Origin: Campylobacterota bacterium
GTDB taxonomy: Bacteria > Campylobacterota > Campylobacteria > Campylobacterales > Sulfurimonadaceae
Length of the DNA: 47,405 bases
Direction: 5' to 3'
Assembly: GCA_040752835.1 (NCBI GenBank)
Contig: JBFMGG010000001.1
Coordinates: 1-47,405, forward strand
Every line of letters starts with the position of its first letter. The stretch's first letter is position 1. Positions 8,235 through 17,829 of this stretch are shown one piece after another. The notes under the pieces are model-generated. The model worked only from the letters and a program-made list of their open reading frames with translations, searched no databases and was not told where the DNA came from. The position numbers and the translations under genes are program-made.

Positions 8235-11200
8235 TCAGCGGGTGGAAGGGGTGTAGTCGTACGTTACCCCTCCCCCCGTCGTCTGTTTGTTGGTTTTATC
8301 TCCCCGCAACGCCGCATCGGATGCGCTTCCCGATCGGCCGACCGCGGGAACGACGTTGATGTTGAAACACGGGTGGGTCGCGCAATCGAGATTGGTCGCC
8401 GATGGATCGGCATAATCGAGCGCATTCACCCCGTACCACAGCCACGGTGCCGTATCGATATGGGCCTTGCGGCTGTAGGGGATATTGGCCGCACCGACGG
8501 CGGGGAAAGCGTAGGTTTCGATCCCGTTGACCGCCGCCTGGCCGATATTCGATCCCGACGAACCCGCGGCACTCTGCAAACGGGTAATGTTACCGTCGCC
8601 GTAGTTGGTGTCGGCATGCAGAAGGTTGACGTACCAAAGGGGAGTGTTCCGGCTTGCGGCCAGAGGCGTCCCCGCCAAAATCGGTGCATTATACACTTCG
8701 TACCATGCGGAGGCGCTGAAGGCCACATCCCCGAAAACCCTCACGTCTCGCGGGATCAGGCGCCCGTAGGCATGGGTGACGTTGAAATCCATCGATCGCG
8801 CACCGTCCGCTTCGTGCATGGGGCTCAGGTCGGCCTGCATCAAACACTCCGCCACACTCGAGCACCGGATGTTCAACGCGGTGAAATCGGCTACTTTCGG
8901 ATCGGTGGGCCGCGTGACGTTGCGTTCGTAATTGAGACGGGTAATCGTCGAGAGCGAGCCGCGGGTGTCTTTCGTAAAGTTACCGTCATCGATCCTCAAC
9001 AACCGCATGTCCAGCGCCGCGGTATTGACATCGGTCGCATTCGAATCGTAGATCAGCGCCCCCGTAGCGTTGAAATCCTGGAAACGGACCTGGTAAGCGT
9101 TCCCCGCAACCGTCAGGTTGTTGTTGGACCGCAGGGAGAGGTTCAGATCGTTTGCGTAACACCCCGTGACGAAGTTCGTATTGACAACGTTGTTGTACCC
9201 CATCGCCTTGATTTTTCCGGTTGCCCGGACTGACATGTCCATCGAATCGGACCGGCTCATATCGGCAGTGTAAATGAAATTGTTCGCGGCAACGTTGTTC
9301 GGACGGGTCCCGATCCCGAACGAAACGTTCAGATCGAACTTGTACGGCAGGAACGTCAGCTGGTAATCACGGTATTTCAGCCCGTTTTCGACATTGTCGT
9401 GGGTGCTGTTGATCTGACAGCCGACAAGGTTGTTCAGCGTCCCGCCGCTGAGGCTCACCGTAGTCGCCTGGGCCGGTACGTAAGTAGTGTCCGGCGCGCA
9501 TTCGACGGCGCTCAGGAAATGGGGACCCGTCTGGTGGGTCTGCTTCTCGCTGTCCCAGTCGACCGCCGTCCAGGTCTTGTCGATGATATTGAGGCGGTAC
9601 TCCCCGATCTGGGAGAGGTTCCCCTCGGCCGAAACGGTCCCGTCAAGGAGATTAAAACTCTGGGGTTTGTGCGCCGTATCGTTGCACCCGACTTTGGGGG
9701 TGGCGGGATCCCATACAAGGGTGATGTTGTAATCGCTTCCCCCGGTTCCGAAATAGCGGGTATACCCGGGCGAGGCGGCATTATCCAGATGGTTGGTGGC
9801 ATTGATATCGTAGCGGTAGTCGTATCCGCTCGCCACCTTGATCCGTCCGGTGAGCGGAGTTGTCATACCGGTGTATCCGGGCGCGAAGAGCTGCGTCACC
9901 GCACGGTTGGTCTGGTTCATGTCTTTGAGCGCCACCGTGTAGCTTTCGGGGCGGATCGCGAAATTGTCCCGCGAACAGAGCACTTCCGTCCGTGCCCCAT
10001 AGAGGCACTCCATACAGATCGCAACGTCCTTGTAGGTGCTGCTGTTCCCGTTATTAAAGCAGGCGACCGAGGTTTGATCGGTCATCTGGTCATTGGGCAT
10101 TTTGACGAACTGGCGGCAGTGAGGATAGATTTTGTGGATATCCGAAAAGTTGTCGATCCGTATCCCGTTGTTCGTCGGAACGATCGTGATGAGCGAACCG
10201 TCGGCGTCGTTGAGAGTATTGTAGGTGACCCGAAACGCCGCATTCGGCGTCGCTTTTTTGTAAAACTCCTCCGCCTGCGTAATGGGGGAAGGTTCCCCGG
10301 TAATGGTATCGGAGACCATCCCTTTTGCGATCGCCGCCTGGATCGTTCCGGCATTGAAATTGATCTGCGAGACGTTGTTTTCAAACGCCACCCAAACGCG
10401 GGGGCTGATAGAGCTGGAGGGTTCGCGGCATGCCGCGTCGACGTCGTGAAACTGGCTGGCGTCGATCAGCTCGACCGCCACGATGGTGCTGACCGGCTGC
10501 GGCGTGTCGAGGGCTTCGGGGTTGAACGACGCTACCCGCAGGTTGCCCGGACGTTTCGTCACCTGGGTGGTAAGATCGTAATAGCGGGTGGCGGTGGAAG
10601 AATCGTACAACCCCGCATCTACGACACTGAAAATCCCCCATTCGGGAGTGTAGCTGAAATTGTCCGCGGTACACATCGGGAGACGTTCCCCCCCGATGGT
10701 CGAGGAGTACGGAAGACTGAGCGTCGTACCATCCGGCAGCGGAATCGCCAGGTCGTAAGTAAACGTCCCGACGATCGGTATCCGTATGTCGCCGATATTT
10801 TTGGGGGTCAGCAGGTAATAGGCGTACGCGTGCTGCTCTCCCCCCATGTTCCCCAGCGGGATGTTTTTGATGTAGGTATCGCTGACACTCAGCGGCCATG
10901 CCCCGTCGTTTTTGTAGGTGGGCGAATATTCACCCGGATAGGTCACCGCTACGGAATTGCGCTTGTAGATCGCCTGCGTATCGTCGATCTCGGTAATGCT
11001 CAGCTGCACGTTGTTGGCCATCACGTCGGAGGCTTCCTGGTTACGAATGTAGAGACTGACGTTGATGTCTTCGGTATTGGGGAGATAGCCGCTCACGTAA
11101 GGCATCGCCGTCCCGTTGTTCTCTTCGGTGAACGGAAGGCCGTTTTGCTCATACCCGTAGTCGTAACAAAACTGCGGAACGTACAGCTCAGTCGCAAACG

Positions 11201-12908
11201 CAATCATCGACGGCCAGTATTTGTCCTGAGTCGAGGTAAACGTAAAGCGCATGGTCGCCTGTTTGGGTTTGAGATAATTGCCGATGTCAAACGTCTGGAT
11301 ATCGATACCGTTGTTGTTGACCAGTTCGGGAACCCGGTCGTCCCCGCCGGTAATACTGGAGTTAAACGTATTATTGGCCGTCGTTGCGAGGGTAACCGTT
11401 CCCCCCGTATTGTAATCGGTTGTCCGCAGTACGTCGCCGCTGATGTGTTTGTCCCCTTCGGCGGCGAAGACCGAAACCTCGGCGGTGATATCGTTTTTGT
11501 CCGGGGTGTAGAAACCGGTTACGTCGATATTGACGTTCGGCACGTCCTGGCTGACCACCTTCCACCCGTCGAAGATGCTGAAACTCCGGAATTTCTCGTT
11601 TTGGTCCGCCAGATTCGAATAAACCACCACCAGCGTCCATGCCCCGTACGATCCGAGCGAATCGATTTTTCCCTCATATACCGGGATATTGGCGACGGTA
11701 TAGTTCCCCTCGTTCCATTTTCCCGCACCGAAATGTTCGGTCACGTCCGCAAAAGCCGAATAGCTGGTAAACCCGCCGTACCCTTCATTCACCCCGTAAT
11801 CCAGACGGTCGGGTGTGATGTCGACGTAAGTGTTGGCCCCCTCTTCCTGCCGGAGCTTGATCGTCATGTTGGTACTGAACGCGGCATTGGCGACGATCGC
11901 CTGCCAGTACAACCCGGCCCAGATTACTTCGGCGCCTGCGGGAAGTTTGAGTTCGGATGTGGTCGAATTGCTCAATCCGCCCGTTGTCGTATCGGCATGA
12001 TACCCGCACAGGTAATAGTAATTGTTCGCATCGGTCGCATCGGTGATGTACGAGCCGTTGGTATAGGTCGAGCAGATCGAGGAGTTCTGCGTCGTGGGGG
12101 GAACGAGGACCGTGTTCCCGATGGTTTTCATGTCCCCTTTCGTATAGAGCTGTTTGCGCAGCGTAAAATCGCGGTATCCGGCGGTGATGACATCGGTGAC
12201 CGTCACCGTCACGGTCGCCGTATCCTCATATCCGTTGGTATCGCGGATGGTATAGGTAAACGTATCGCTCCCCATGTATTCGGCCGTTGGGGTATAGGTG
12301 AAGCTGCCGTTCGAGGCAACCGTCACGCTTCCGTGAGCCGGAGAGGTATTGGAAATGACACTGAGCGAAGGGCCCACGTCGTTGGAGAGGAGATTACCGC
12401 TGTGGGTGGTATTTTTGACCATCGTGAACGTATCGTTTGCGGCATCGGCAGTGATAAAGGTGATGACGATATTGTCGATCCAGGCGTCTTCGCTGCTGTA
12501 GCTCGAATCGGTATGGATCCGGAGGTTCAGATCGCCCCCCGTATCGAGCACCGCGTTGACGGTATAGTGGTAGACGCCGTCGGTTTGGGTAAACGTCGTC
12601 GTCGCGCCGTTGGCGATCACCCGCAACGCGTCGGTGGTCTCCCAGCCGTTCGCGATCGATACGTCGAAGCTGATGATGACGTTTTTGAGGGCGTAGTCGT
12701 TTCCGTTGAAATTGTACAGCTTGGAGGCGGAAGTACCGTTTTCGATCTTGTACATATTACTCGTACGGGTTCCGCCGGCCCATCCCTCGACGTTGTTGTT
12801 GAAATTGTCGCTTTCCAATACGATCGCGGCCTGAAGCACCGTCCATCCGCCCATCAACATTAGCACAACCAATCGGATCATCGAACGGATCGTGTCGTTT
12901 ACTTTCAT
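8235..12908 (-). CDS. Giant secreted MshQ-like multidomain surface protein
   Basis: 1557 residues from the ATG at 12908, which starts a signal peptide (MKVNDTIRSMIRLVVLM, cleavage near LQA-AIV); an open extension upstream is not needed. After it come a jelly-roll-like domain (about 30-150), a cadherin/VCBS-like repeat (about 155-240, with GSFTYTPTAEYMGSDTFTYTI), a large beta domain (about 245-640, with AGAEVIWAGLYWQ), and a C-terminal half rich in Asn, Thr and Cys pairs with CSRDNFAIRPESY, reminiscent of MshQ/DUF6701 proteins of MSHA loci. It is the first gene of a run whose next three genes are prepilin-like, so it probably acts as a pilus tip or surface adhesin, or as a partner in pilus export. 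Its GC and codon use resemble its neighbours. The MshQ assignment rests on context plus this motif. Confidence 0.7.
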   Translation of the reverse strand: MKVNDTIRSMIRLVVLMLMGGWTVLQAAIVLESDNFNNNVEGWAGGTRTSNMYKIENGTSASKLYNFNGNDYALKNVIISFDVSIANGWETTDALRVIANGATTTFTQTDGVYHYTVNAVLDTGGDLNLRIHTDSSYSSEDAWIDNIVITFITADAANDTFTMVKNTTHSGNLLSNDVGPSLSVISNTSPAHGSVTVASNGSFTYTPTAEYMGSDTFTYTIRDTNGYEDTATVTVTVTDVITAGYRDFTLRKQLYTKGDMKTIGNTVLVPPTTQNSSICSTYTNGSYITDATDANNYYYLCGYHADTTTGGLSNSTTSELKLPAGAEVIWAGLYWQAIVANAAFSTNMTIKLRQEEGANTYVDITPDRLDYGVNEGYGGFTSYSAFADVTEHFGAGKWNEGNYTVANIPVYEGKIDSLGSYGAWTLVVVYSNLADQNEKFRSFSIFDGWKVVSQDVPNVNIDVTGFYTPDKNDITAEVSVFAAEGDKHISGDVLRTTDYNTGGTVTLATTANNTFNSSITGGDDRVPELVNNNGIDIQTFDIGNYLKPKQATMRFTFTSTQDKYWPSMIAFATELYVPQFCYDYGYEQNGLPFTEENNGTAMPYVSGYLPNTEDINVSLYIRNQEASDVMANNVQLSITEIDDTQAIYKRNSVAVTYPGEYSPTYKNDGAWPLSVSDTYIKNIPLGNMGGEQHAYAYYLLTPKNIGDIRIPIVGTFTYDLAIPLPDGTTLSLPYSSTIGGERLPMCTADNFSYTPEWGIFSVVDAGLYDSSTATRYYDLTTQVTKRPGNLRVASFNPEALDTPQPVSTIVAVELIDASQFHDVDAACREPSSSISPRVWVAFENNVSQINFNAGTIQAAIAKGMVSDTITGEPSPITQAEEFYKKATPNAAFRVTYNTLNDADGSLITIVPTNNGIRIDNFSDIHKIYPHCRQFVKMPNDQMTDQTSVACFNNGNSSTYKDVAICMECLYGARTEVLCSRDNFAIRPESYTVALKDMNQTNRAVTQLFAPGYTGMTTPLTGRIKVASGYDYRYDINATNHLDNAASPGYTRYFGTGGSDYNITLVWDPATPKVGCNDTAHKPQSFNLLDGTVSAEGNLSQIGEYRLNIIDKTWTAVDWDSEKQTHQTGPHFLSAVECAPDTTYVPAQATTVSLSGGTLNNLVGCQINSTHDNVENGLKYRDYQLTFLPYKFDLNVSFGIGTRPNNVAANNFIYTADMSRSDSMDMSVRATGKIKAMGYNNVVNTNFVTGCYANDLNLSLRSNNNLTVAGNAYQVRFQDFNATGALIYDSNATDVNTAALDMRLLRIDDGNFTKDTRGSLSTITRLNYERNVTRPTDPKVADFTALNIRCSSVAECLMQADLSPMHEADGARSMDFNVTHAYGRLIPRDVRVFGDVAFSASAWYEVYNAPILAGTPLAASRNTPLWYVNLLHADTNYGDGNITRLQSAAGSSGSNIGQAAVNGIETYAFPAVGAANIPYSRKAHIDTAPWLWYGVNALDYADPSATNLDCATHPCFNINVVPAVGRSGSASDAALRGDKTNKQTTGGGVTYDYTPSTR

Positions 12909-13104
12909 CGTCTTGTTCCCAGCTCTTTTTCTGCAATCCGGTATTATCGGTCTATTTCCGTTCTCTCTAAAGGGAGAAAACACGCTATTTTCGATTCTAG
13001 TCACTACTAGATTAAATATCGATTAATATCTGTTAATATTTATTTGCTTTATGTTACCGAATCGGTTGATCGGGTTTTTATTTGTAGCGATTACTTTTTA
13101 GTGT

Positions 13105-13110
13105 TATAAT
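13105..13110 (+). promoter_or_regulatory. -10 box (TATAAT) of hpf
   Basis: A perfect TATAAT stands 31 bases before the hpf ATG, downstream of a T/A-rich tract (13010-13100) typical of sigma-70 promoters in this phylum, where the -35 element is weak. The 233-base gap 12909-13141 holds this promoter and presumably that of the divergent MshQ-like gene; nothing else is seen in it. Confidence 0.6.
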
Positions 13111-13141
13111 CAAATTTCAACCCATATACAAGGTGGACATC

Positions 13142-13678
13142 ATGAACATTTCACTCGTCGGACGCCATATCGACCTCAGCGACTCCATCAAAGAGCACCT
13201 TATGCACTCGATTGATACCCTCGGCAAGTACCATCTCGATCTCATCAGCGTCAACGCCGTCGCCAGCATGAACGAACGGAAAAAAGGGGTGATGATCGAA
13301 TTTACGATCAACGTCGCCGGCAAAAACACCATCGTCATTACCCAACGCGACAACGATCTCTACGCTGCCATCGACATCGCGATCGACCGTGCCCAAAAAG
13401 CGCTGCGCCGCCTCCACGACCGTCTGAGCGACCACCGTAACGAAGGGATGAACGAAGCCAAGAACGCCGCGTCGGGCAACGTCGACCTCCACGCGCTGGG
13501 CGAAGCGATGGAAGATGAAATCGTTCCGATGGAACTTGAACTCTACAAACCGCAGGAAGTAGGCGAAGTATTGGAAAAACTCAAAGAGAGCGGCAAACAG
13601 TTCGAAGTCTTTTACGACAACGAAGGGAAAATGCGGGTCCTCTTCAAACGCAACGACGGGCGCTACGGCCTGTATTGA
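13142..13678 (+). CDS. hpf: Long-form ribosome hibernation promoting factor
   Basis: 178 residues. The N-terminal domain (about 1-100, MNISLVGRHIDLSDSIKEHL) binds the 30S decoding region. The C-terminal domain (about 120-178, with FEVFYDNEGKMRVLFKRNDG) is the dimerisation module of long HPF, which joins two ribosomes into an inactive 100S particle in slow growth. The ATG at 13142 is chosen because AAGGTGG sits 5-11 bases before it; the in-frame GTG at 13133 overlaps that site. The gene stands alone between a -10 TATAAT and a strong terminator, so it is probably monocistronic. Confidence 0.93.
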   Translation: MNISLVGRHIDLSDSIKEHLMHSIDTLGKYHLDLISVNAVASMNERKKGVMIEFTINVAGKNTIVITQRDNDLYAAIDIAIDRAQKALRRLHDRLSDHRNEGMNEAKNAASGNVDLHALGEAMEDEIVPMELELYKPQEVGEVLEKLKESGKQFEVFYDNEGKMRVLFKRNDGRYGLY

Positions 13679-13689
13679 TACCTATCCCC

Positions 13690-13721
13690 GTTCGCACGCC
13701 TTTGCCGTGCGAACCGTTTTT
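13690..13721 (+). terminator. Rho-independent terminator after hpf
   Basis: A nine-base-pair perfect stem, GTTCGCACG at 13690-13698 paired with CGTGCGAAC at 13706-13714, with a seven-base loop, is followed by CGTTTTT. It closes hpf and touches the stop codon of the convergent recG, so it may also slow transcription from the other side. Confidence 0.85.
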
Positions 13722-15514
13722 CAATCCTTGTGTTTCAGATATGCCACGACTTCTTTAACGATCTCCTCATCGCTTCCCATATCGACCCATTTGAACGCCC
13801 TGCCGCTTTGAACGTTCCCGTCAAGTAAATCGCCGCTTTGGCGGTACCTCAAATCGAGCGCGGCGATCTCGAACCCGCTCAGGCACCCCGAAAACGCTTC
13901 GAGCCGTTCGTTTTTCCCCGAAGTGTTGGTGTAGAGATAGCAATACCCCGCCAATCCCGTCCGGCTGACACGCCCCCGGAGCTGGTGCAGCGTCGAAAGT
14001 CCCAACCTCTCCGCCCCCACGATGACAACCGTAGAGAGGCGGGGAAGCGAAATGCCCACTTCGACCACGGTCGTCGCAAGGAGAATCGATCCTTTTTCCC
14101 GAAATTCGAGCAGTACCGCCTCTTTTTCTTTATCCCGGCCGTGGGTCACGTAAACGTTTTCGAAATTTTTCTCCCAATACCCCCGTGCTTCCTCGATGCT
14201 CTGGTAATTGATCGCCTCGCTTTGTTCCACCAGCGGATAAATAATCAATACCTGACGTTCCTGCGCGATCTCGGATCGGATATGCTCCAGCAATGCCGTA
14301 AATCCGCTTTTCCCGATGACACGCGTTGCGATATTTTTGGTAAACGGAGTCTGGCGGATGAGGCTCACGTCGATGTGGGCCGACTCGATCATGGCCTGTG
14401 TCCTCGGGATCGGCGTAGCCGAAAACTGCAGATAATGGGGGGGCGCATCGTTGTCACTCAAGCGGGAGAGGGCGTGACGCTGCGCGGTACCGAAACGGTG
14501 TTGCTCGTCCACCATCACAAGCCCCGCTTCGGGGAGCTCCCGGTACAGCAGTGCGTGCGTTCCGATGATGAAATCATACCCCTCCAGCGACATTTTCCCG
14601 GTTTTATTGGTCACCAGCGCAATCTTAAGATCGGGTAGAAATTTGCACGCCTCTTCGTAAAGCTGTGCGGCAAGGATCGTCGTAGGAGCCATCAGAATGG
14701 AGCGATAAGGACGCATCAGAACCGCCGAGGCGAGGATCACCATCGTTTTCCCCGATCCGACGTCGCCGACAACCATCCGCCGCGCCGCATTTTCTCCTTT
14801 CAGATCGCGGCGAATCGCCTCGATCGCCCCTTTCTGATCGTCGGTCAGTTCAAACGGAAGGGTCTTCATCCACCCGGCCGCGTCACCCTCCCCGCGATAA
14901 CGGGTCGGATGGTAACGCCGCTTTTTGCGCAGCCGCCGCAGGTAATTATAGAGTTCCGCAAACTTCAGCGCCTGTAGTTCTTTTTCCGAAAGCGGAAGGG
15001 GTACGTCGGGGAAATGGAGCCGATAAAGGGTTTCGGCAACGTCTCTGGGAAGGCCGTCGTCGAGCAGGTTTTCGACACTGAGATAACGTGCCGCGAGGCG
15101 GCGCATCACGTCCGCACGCAGCGGTGTTTTGTACACCGGGACGATGGCTCCCGTCTGGGAGAGCTTGAGGGGGTGGATGAGTTCCCATTTTCCCTTCTCC
15201 CACGATGCCTTTCCGCCGTAAAATCCACGGTTTCCCTGTACGAAGGCGTGGATCATGTACGGTTTGGGATGAAAAACGACCCCCTCGATCACTTCATCCA
15301 GATTATGGGCGAAAAAAACGATGCGGAGGGTCTTGGGGGTCCGGATAACGCGCTCGACGGTCGCATCGATCACGCAGGGGGCATTGTGGAGGAGTTCGGA
15401 ACTGATTCGCCGGTCTTCGAACGACGAGGGGATGAGCAATGCCAGCTCGGTGATGTTGCCGACACCGAGCCGACGGAATTTATCGGCGTCCTCGCTATTG
15501 GGTGACAATGGCAT
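13721..15514 (-). CDS. recG: ATP-dependent DNA helicase RecG
   Basis: 597 residues, shorter than the approximately 690 of Escherichia coli RecG but usual for Campylobacterota; the N-terminal wedge part is reduced. Walker A GDVGSGKT is near residue 250 and the motif II variant DEQH follows in MVDEQHRFG. Motif III (SATPIPRT) and motif VI (QLRGRVSRTG) are present. RecG reverses stalled forks and processes Holliday junctions and R-loops. It is the last gene of the kdsA-recG run and overlaps the M16 gene by 20 bases. The start was taken where MPLSPNSEDADKFRRLGVG begins the helix-rich N-terminus; no strong ribosome site is visible, which fits translational coupling. Confidence 0.95.
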   Translation of the reverse strand: MPLSPNSEDADKFRRLGVGNITELALLIPSSFEDRRISSELLHNAPCVIDATVERVIRTPKTLRIVFFAHNLDEVIEGVVFHPKPYMIHAFVQGNRGFYGGKASWEKGKWELIHPLKLSQTGAIVPVYKTPLRADVMRRLAARYLSVENLLDDGLPRDVAETLYRLHFPDVPLPLSEKELQALKFAELYNYLRRLRKKRRYHPTRYRGEGDAAGWMKTLPFELTDDQKGAIEAIRRDLKGENAARRMVVGDVGSGKTMVILASAVLMRPYRSILMAPTTILAAQLYEEACKFLPDLKIALVTNKTGKMSLEGYDFIIGTHALLYRELPEAGLVMVDEQHRFGTAQRHALSRLSDNDAPPHYLQFSATPIPRTQAMIESAHIDVSLIRQTPFTKNIATRVIGKSGFTALLEHIRSEIAQERQVLIIYPLVEQSEAINYQSIEEARGYWEKNFENVYVTHGRDKEKEAVLLEFREKGSILLATTVVEVGISLPRLSTVVIVGAERLGLSTLHQLRGRVSRTGLAGYCYLYTNTSGKNERLEAFSGCLSGFEIAALDLRYRQSGDLLDGNVQSGRAFKWVDMGSDEEIVKEVVAYLKHKD

Positions 15515-16781
15515 AACTTAGATGCTTGATCTCGCTATGGCGTTTGATGAAATCATTGAGGTCTTCGAGACTCAGTGAGCGGATCCGCTCAAGTTCCTCA
15601 ACGCTTGACCCGAGGGGTTTTCCCGCATAGTATTCGCTGAACGTACGTCCCAGTCGCTGCGAAAGGGTCTCGACCCGAAGCGGTTCGGAACCCAGAAGAA
15701 ATTTCCGTGCCTGATCGAGTTCGTTTTGGGTTACCCCTTCGCGCACGAATGTATCAATAAGGGTTTCAACCGTCTGGATCGCTTCGGACTGCGATTCGAT
15801 CTTCGTCTGAAGATAACCGCTGAAATAAGTGTGGGTTTTGGCCACCGAGAGGCGTGAATACGCCGAATACGCCAACCCCCGCTTCACCCGTACCTCTTCC
15901 ATCAGCCGGCTTCCGAATCCGCTGCTCCCCAGGATAAACATCGCGACGCGGGCTTTGTAAAATTCCTCGTCTCCTTCGCGCATCGCGAAAGGGGAACCGA
16001 AATAGACGTAGGCCTGTTCGGTCTGGGGGCGTTTGAGGATCGATTCTTTGGGTTCGTTTCGGGGGGGATAATAGCGTACTTTCCCCCCTTTCCCTTTTTC
16101 GAGTCCACCCAGCAGCTTGACCACTTTGGCTTTGGCGTCGTCCATTCCGACATCCCCTCCAAAAACGATCAGAGCGTTGGAGAGGACAAGATGATCTGCA
16201 ACGAATCCCTTGACGTCTTCGAGGGTGACCGCGTCGATACTCTCTTTGGTACCGATGTTGGGAAGCGCCATCGGGGTCCCTTCAAACAGCACCGCTTTGA
16301 GTTCGTTCGAAGCGACGTTGTCGAAATCGGCCTCTTTTCGGGCAATCTCGCTCAGGGTCATCGTCTTGACTTTCTCGAGCGCTTTGGGGGTAAAGTTGGG
16401 TTCGGCAAGCTGTTCGGCCAGTAATGAGAGCCCCGTATCAAGCTCTTCTTTCAGGCTCCCAAGCTCGATCACGAACGTTTCGTTGCCTGCCGTCGCACTC
16501 AGTCCGATGGCACGGGCATCCAGTGCGTCCGCAAATCCGACCGAACCGCGTTTGAGGCTCCCCTCGTTGAGCATCTTGGCGCTGAGGCGGGCCAGCCCGG
16601 CTTTTTTCCCTTCGTCGACGCTCCCGCTGTGAGTGAACACCAGTTGCATCGATACGATCGGCAGACGTTTGTCCTCTTCGTAGATGAACGGGATTTTTGT
16701 CCCCTTAACCTCTATAAAATCCAGTGTGCTTGCCATCAGTATCTGTCCAAAAAATAAAATCGCGACGCAAAATCTGTTCAT
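15495..16781 (-). CDS. M16-family peptidase homologue lacking the zinc site
   Basis: 428 residues with a cleavable N-terminal signal (MNRFCVAILFFGQILMA) and two M16 domains. In the first, the place of the inverted zinc motif HxxEH is occupied by RLSAKML, so the metal ligands are gone. The second keeps the R/Y-type region VKRGLAYSAYSRL that in M16B pairs completes the active site of a partner. It is therefore expected to be the non-catalytic half of a heterodimeric periplasmic protease, or a chaperone-like remnant; the catalytic partner is not in this window. It overlaps mqnC by four bases (ATGA) and recG by 20. Confidence 0.85.
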   Translation of the reverse strand: MNRFCVAILFFGQILMASTLDFIEVKGTKIPFIYEEDKRLPIVSMQLVFTHSGSVDEGKKAGLARLSAKMLNEGSLKRGSVGFADALDARAIGLSATAGNETFVIELGSLKEELDTGLSLLAEQLAEPNFTPKALEKVKTMTLSEIARKEADFDNVASNELKAVLFEGTPMALPNIGTKESIDAVTLEDVKGFVADHLVLSNALIVFGGDVGMDDAKAKVVKLLGGLEKGKGGKVRYYPPRNEPKESILKRPQTEQAYVYFGSPFAMREGDEEFYKARVAMFILGSSGFGSRLMEEVRVKRGLAYSAYSRLSVAKTHTYFSGYLQTKIESQSEAIQTVETLIDTFVREGVTQNELDQARKFLLGSEPLRVETLSQRLGRTFSEYYAGKPLGSSVEELERIRSLSLEDLNDFIKRHSEIKHLSYAIVTQ

Positions 16782-17824
16782 TCGAATGTTTCAAGTATTT
16801 CGTACGCCGTATTGCGGATCGCCGGGGTTTCTCCGACATCGCGGATCAGGCGGACCATTTCATCCTTGGCCATCCGGAACCCCGCACCCGCGCTGCGGAC
16901 GACGTTTTCTTCCATCATCGTCGATCCCAGGTCGTTGGCGCCGAACAACAGCGCCATCTGCCCGATGTAAGGCCCCTGCGTCACCCAAGAGCTTTGAATG
17001 TTCGGAAAATTGTCCAGAAACAGCCGCGACACTGCCAAAAGGCGCAGGTAGCGGTTGGAGGATTGTTTTTCGATTTCGGGGTGTTCTTCCATGAGCTGGG
17101 TGTTTTGCCCCTGGAACGACCACATGATAAAGGCGCGGAAACCGCCCGTTTCATCCTGCAACCGGCGGATCATATCCCAATGTTCGATGATCTCTTCGTC
17201 CGTCTCTACCGTACCGTACATCATCGTCGCGGTTGACTTGATCCCGAGTTTGTGCGCTTCGCGGTGAACGCCGAGCCACACCTCGCTGTCGATTTTTTTC
17301 GGGGCGATTATGTCGCGAACCCTGTCGCTCAGGATCTCCGCCCCCGCGCCGGGAATCGACGCGAGCCCTTTGGCTTTGAGACGGGAGAGACATTCCTGAA
17401 TCGAGATATGCGATACCTTAGCGATGAAATCGAGCTCGATCGCCGAAAAACCGTGAATCGTGATCTGCGGATATTTGGTATGGATGTGTTCGACCAGCTC
17501 TTCGTACCACTCGATTTTCAGCTTCGGATGGACCCCGCCTTGAAACAGAATCTGCGTCCCGCCGATTTCGAGTAGTTCCTCGATCTTTTGGTCAATCTCC
17601 TCGAAACTGAGGACGTAGGCGTCTTCGTCTTTGCCGTGGCGGTAAAACGCGCAGAACTTGCAGTCGACCCAGCAAACGTTGGTGTAGTTGATATTACGAT
17701 CGACGACAAACGTCGTGATACCGTCCGGATGAAGCTCACGTTTGCGTGCCGTCGCCATTTTCCCGAGCTCTTTGAGATCGCCGTGGCGAATCAGTTCGAG
17801 GGCCTGTTCTTTGGAAAGACGCAT
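16778..17824 (-). CDS. mqnC: Cyclic dehypoxanthinyl futalosine synthase
   Basis: 348 residues, a radical-SAM enzyme with the cluster motif CWVDCKFC near residues 50-57. MqnC cyclises dehypoxanthine futalosine in the futalosine route to menaquinone, the only quinone route in Campylobacterota. The sequence carries family blocks such as FQGGVHP, SIPGAGAEIL and TATMMYGTVET. Other radical-SAM members (MqnE, CofH) are related, but the size and the ILFQGG/IPGAGAE pattern favour MqnC. It starts 5 bases after nusB and overlaps the following M16 gene. The window also has an MqnP-like prenyltransferase at 44505-45365 for a later step. Confidence 0.94.
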   Translation of the reverse strand: MRLSKEQALELIRHGDLKELGKMATARKRELHPDGITTFVVDRNINYTNVCWVDCKFCAFYRHGKDEDAYVLSFEEIDQKIEELLEIGGTQILFQGGVHPKLKIEWYEELVEHIHTKYPQITIHGFSAIELDFIAKVSHISIQECLSRLKAKGLASIPGAGAEILSDRVRDIIAPKKIDSEVWLGVHREAHKLGIKSTATMMYGTVETDEEIIEHWDMIRRLQDETGGFRAFIMWSFQGQNTQLMEEHPEIEKQSSNRYLRLLAVSRLFLDNFPNIQSSWVTQGPYIGQMALLFGANDLGSTMMEENVVRSAGAGFRMAKDEMVRLIRDVGETPAIRNTAYEILETFE

Positions 17825-17829
17825 CGGGA

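Noticed and set aside
9399-12863. A 1154-codon open frame on the plus strand opposite the MshQ-like gene
   Set aside because: It has no recognisable domain, is rich in Arg/Gly/Val/Asp as expected from reverse reading of a Thr/Asn/Ala/Tyr-rich gene, and lacks a ribosome site. The minus strand has a signal peptide and domain structure.
8235-12908. The giant protein as an RTX or autotransporter adhesin
   Set aside because: No GGxGxD repeats and no C-terminal beta-barrel domain; the following prepilin genes fit the MshQ type better.
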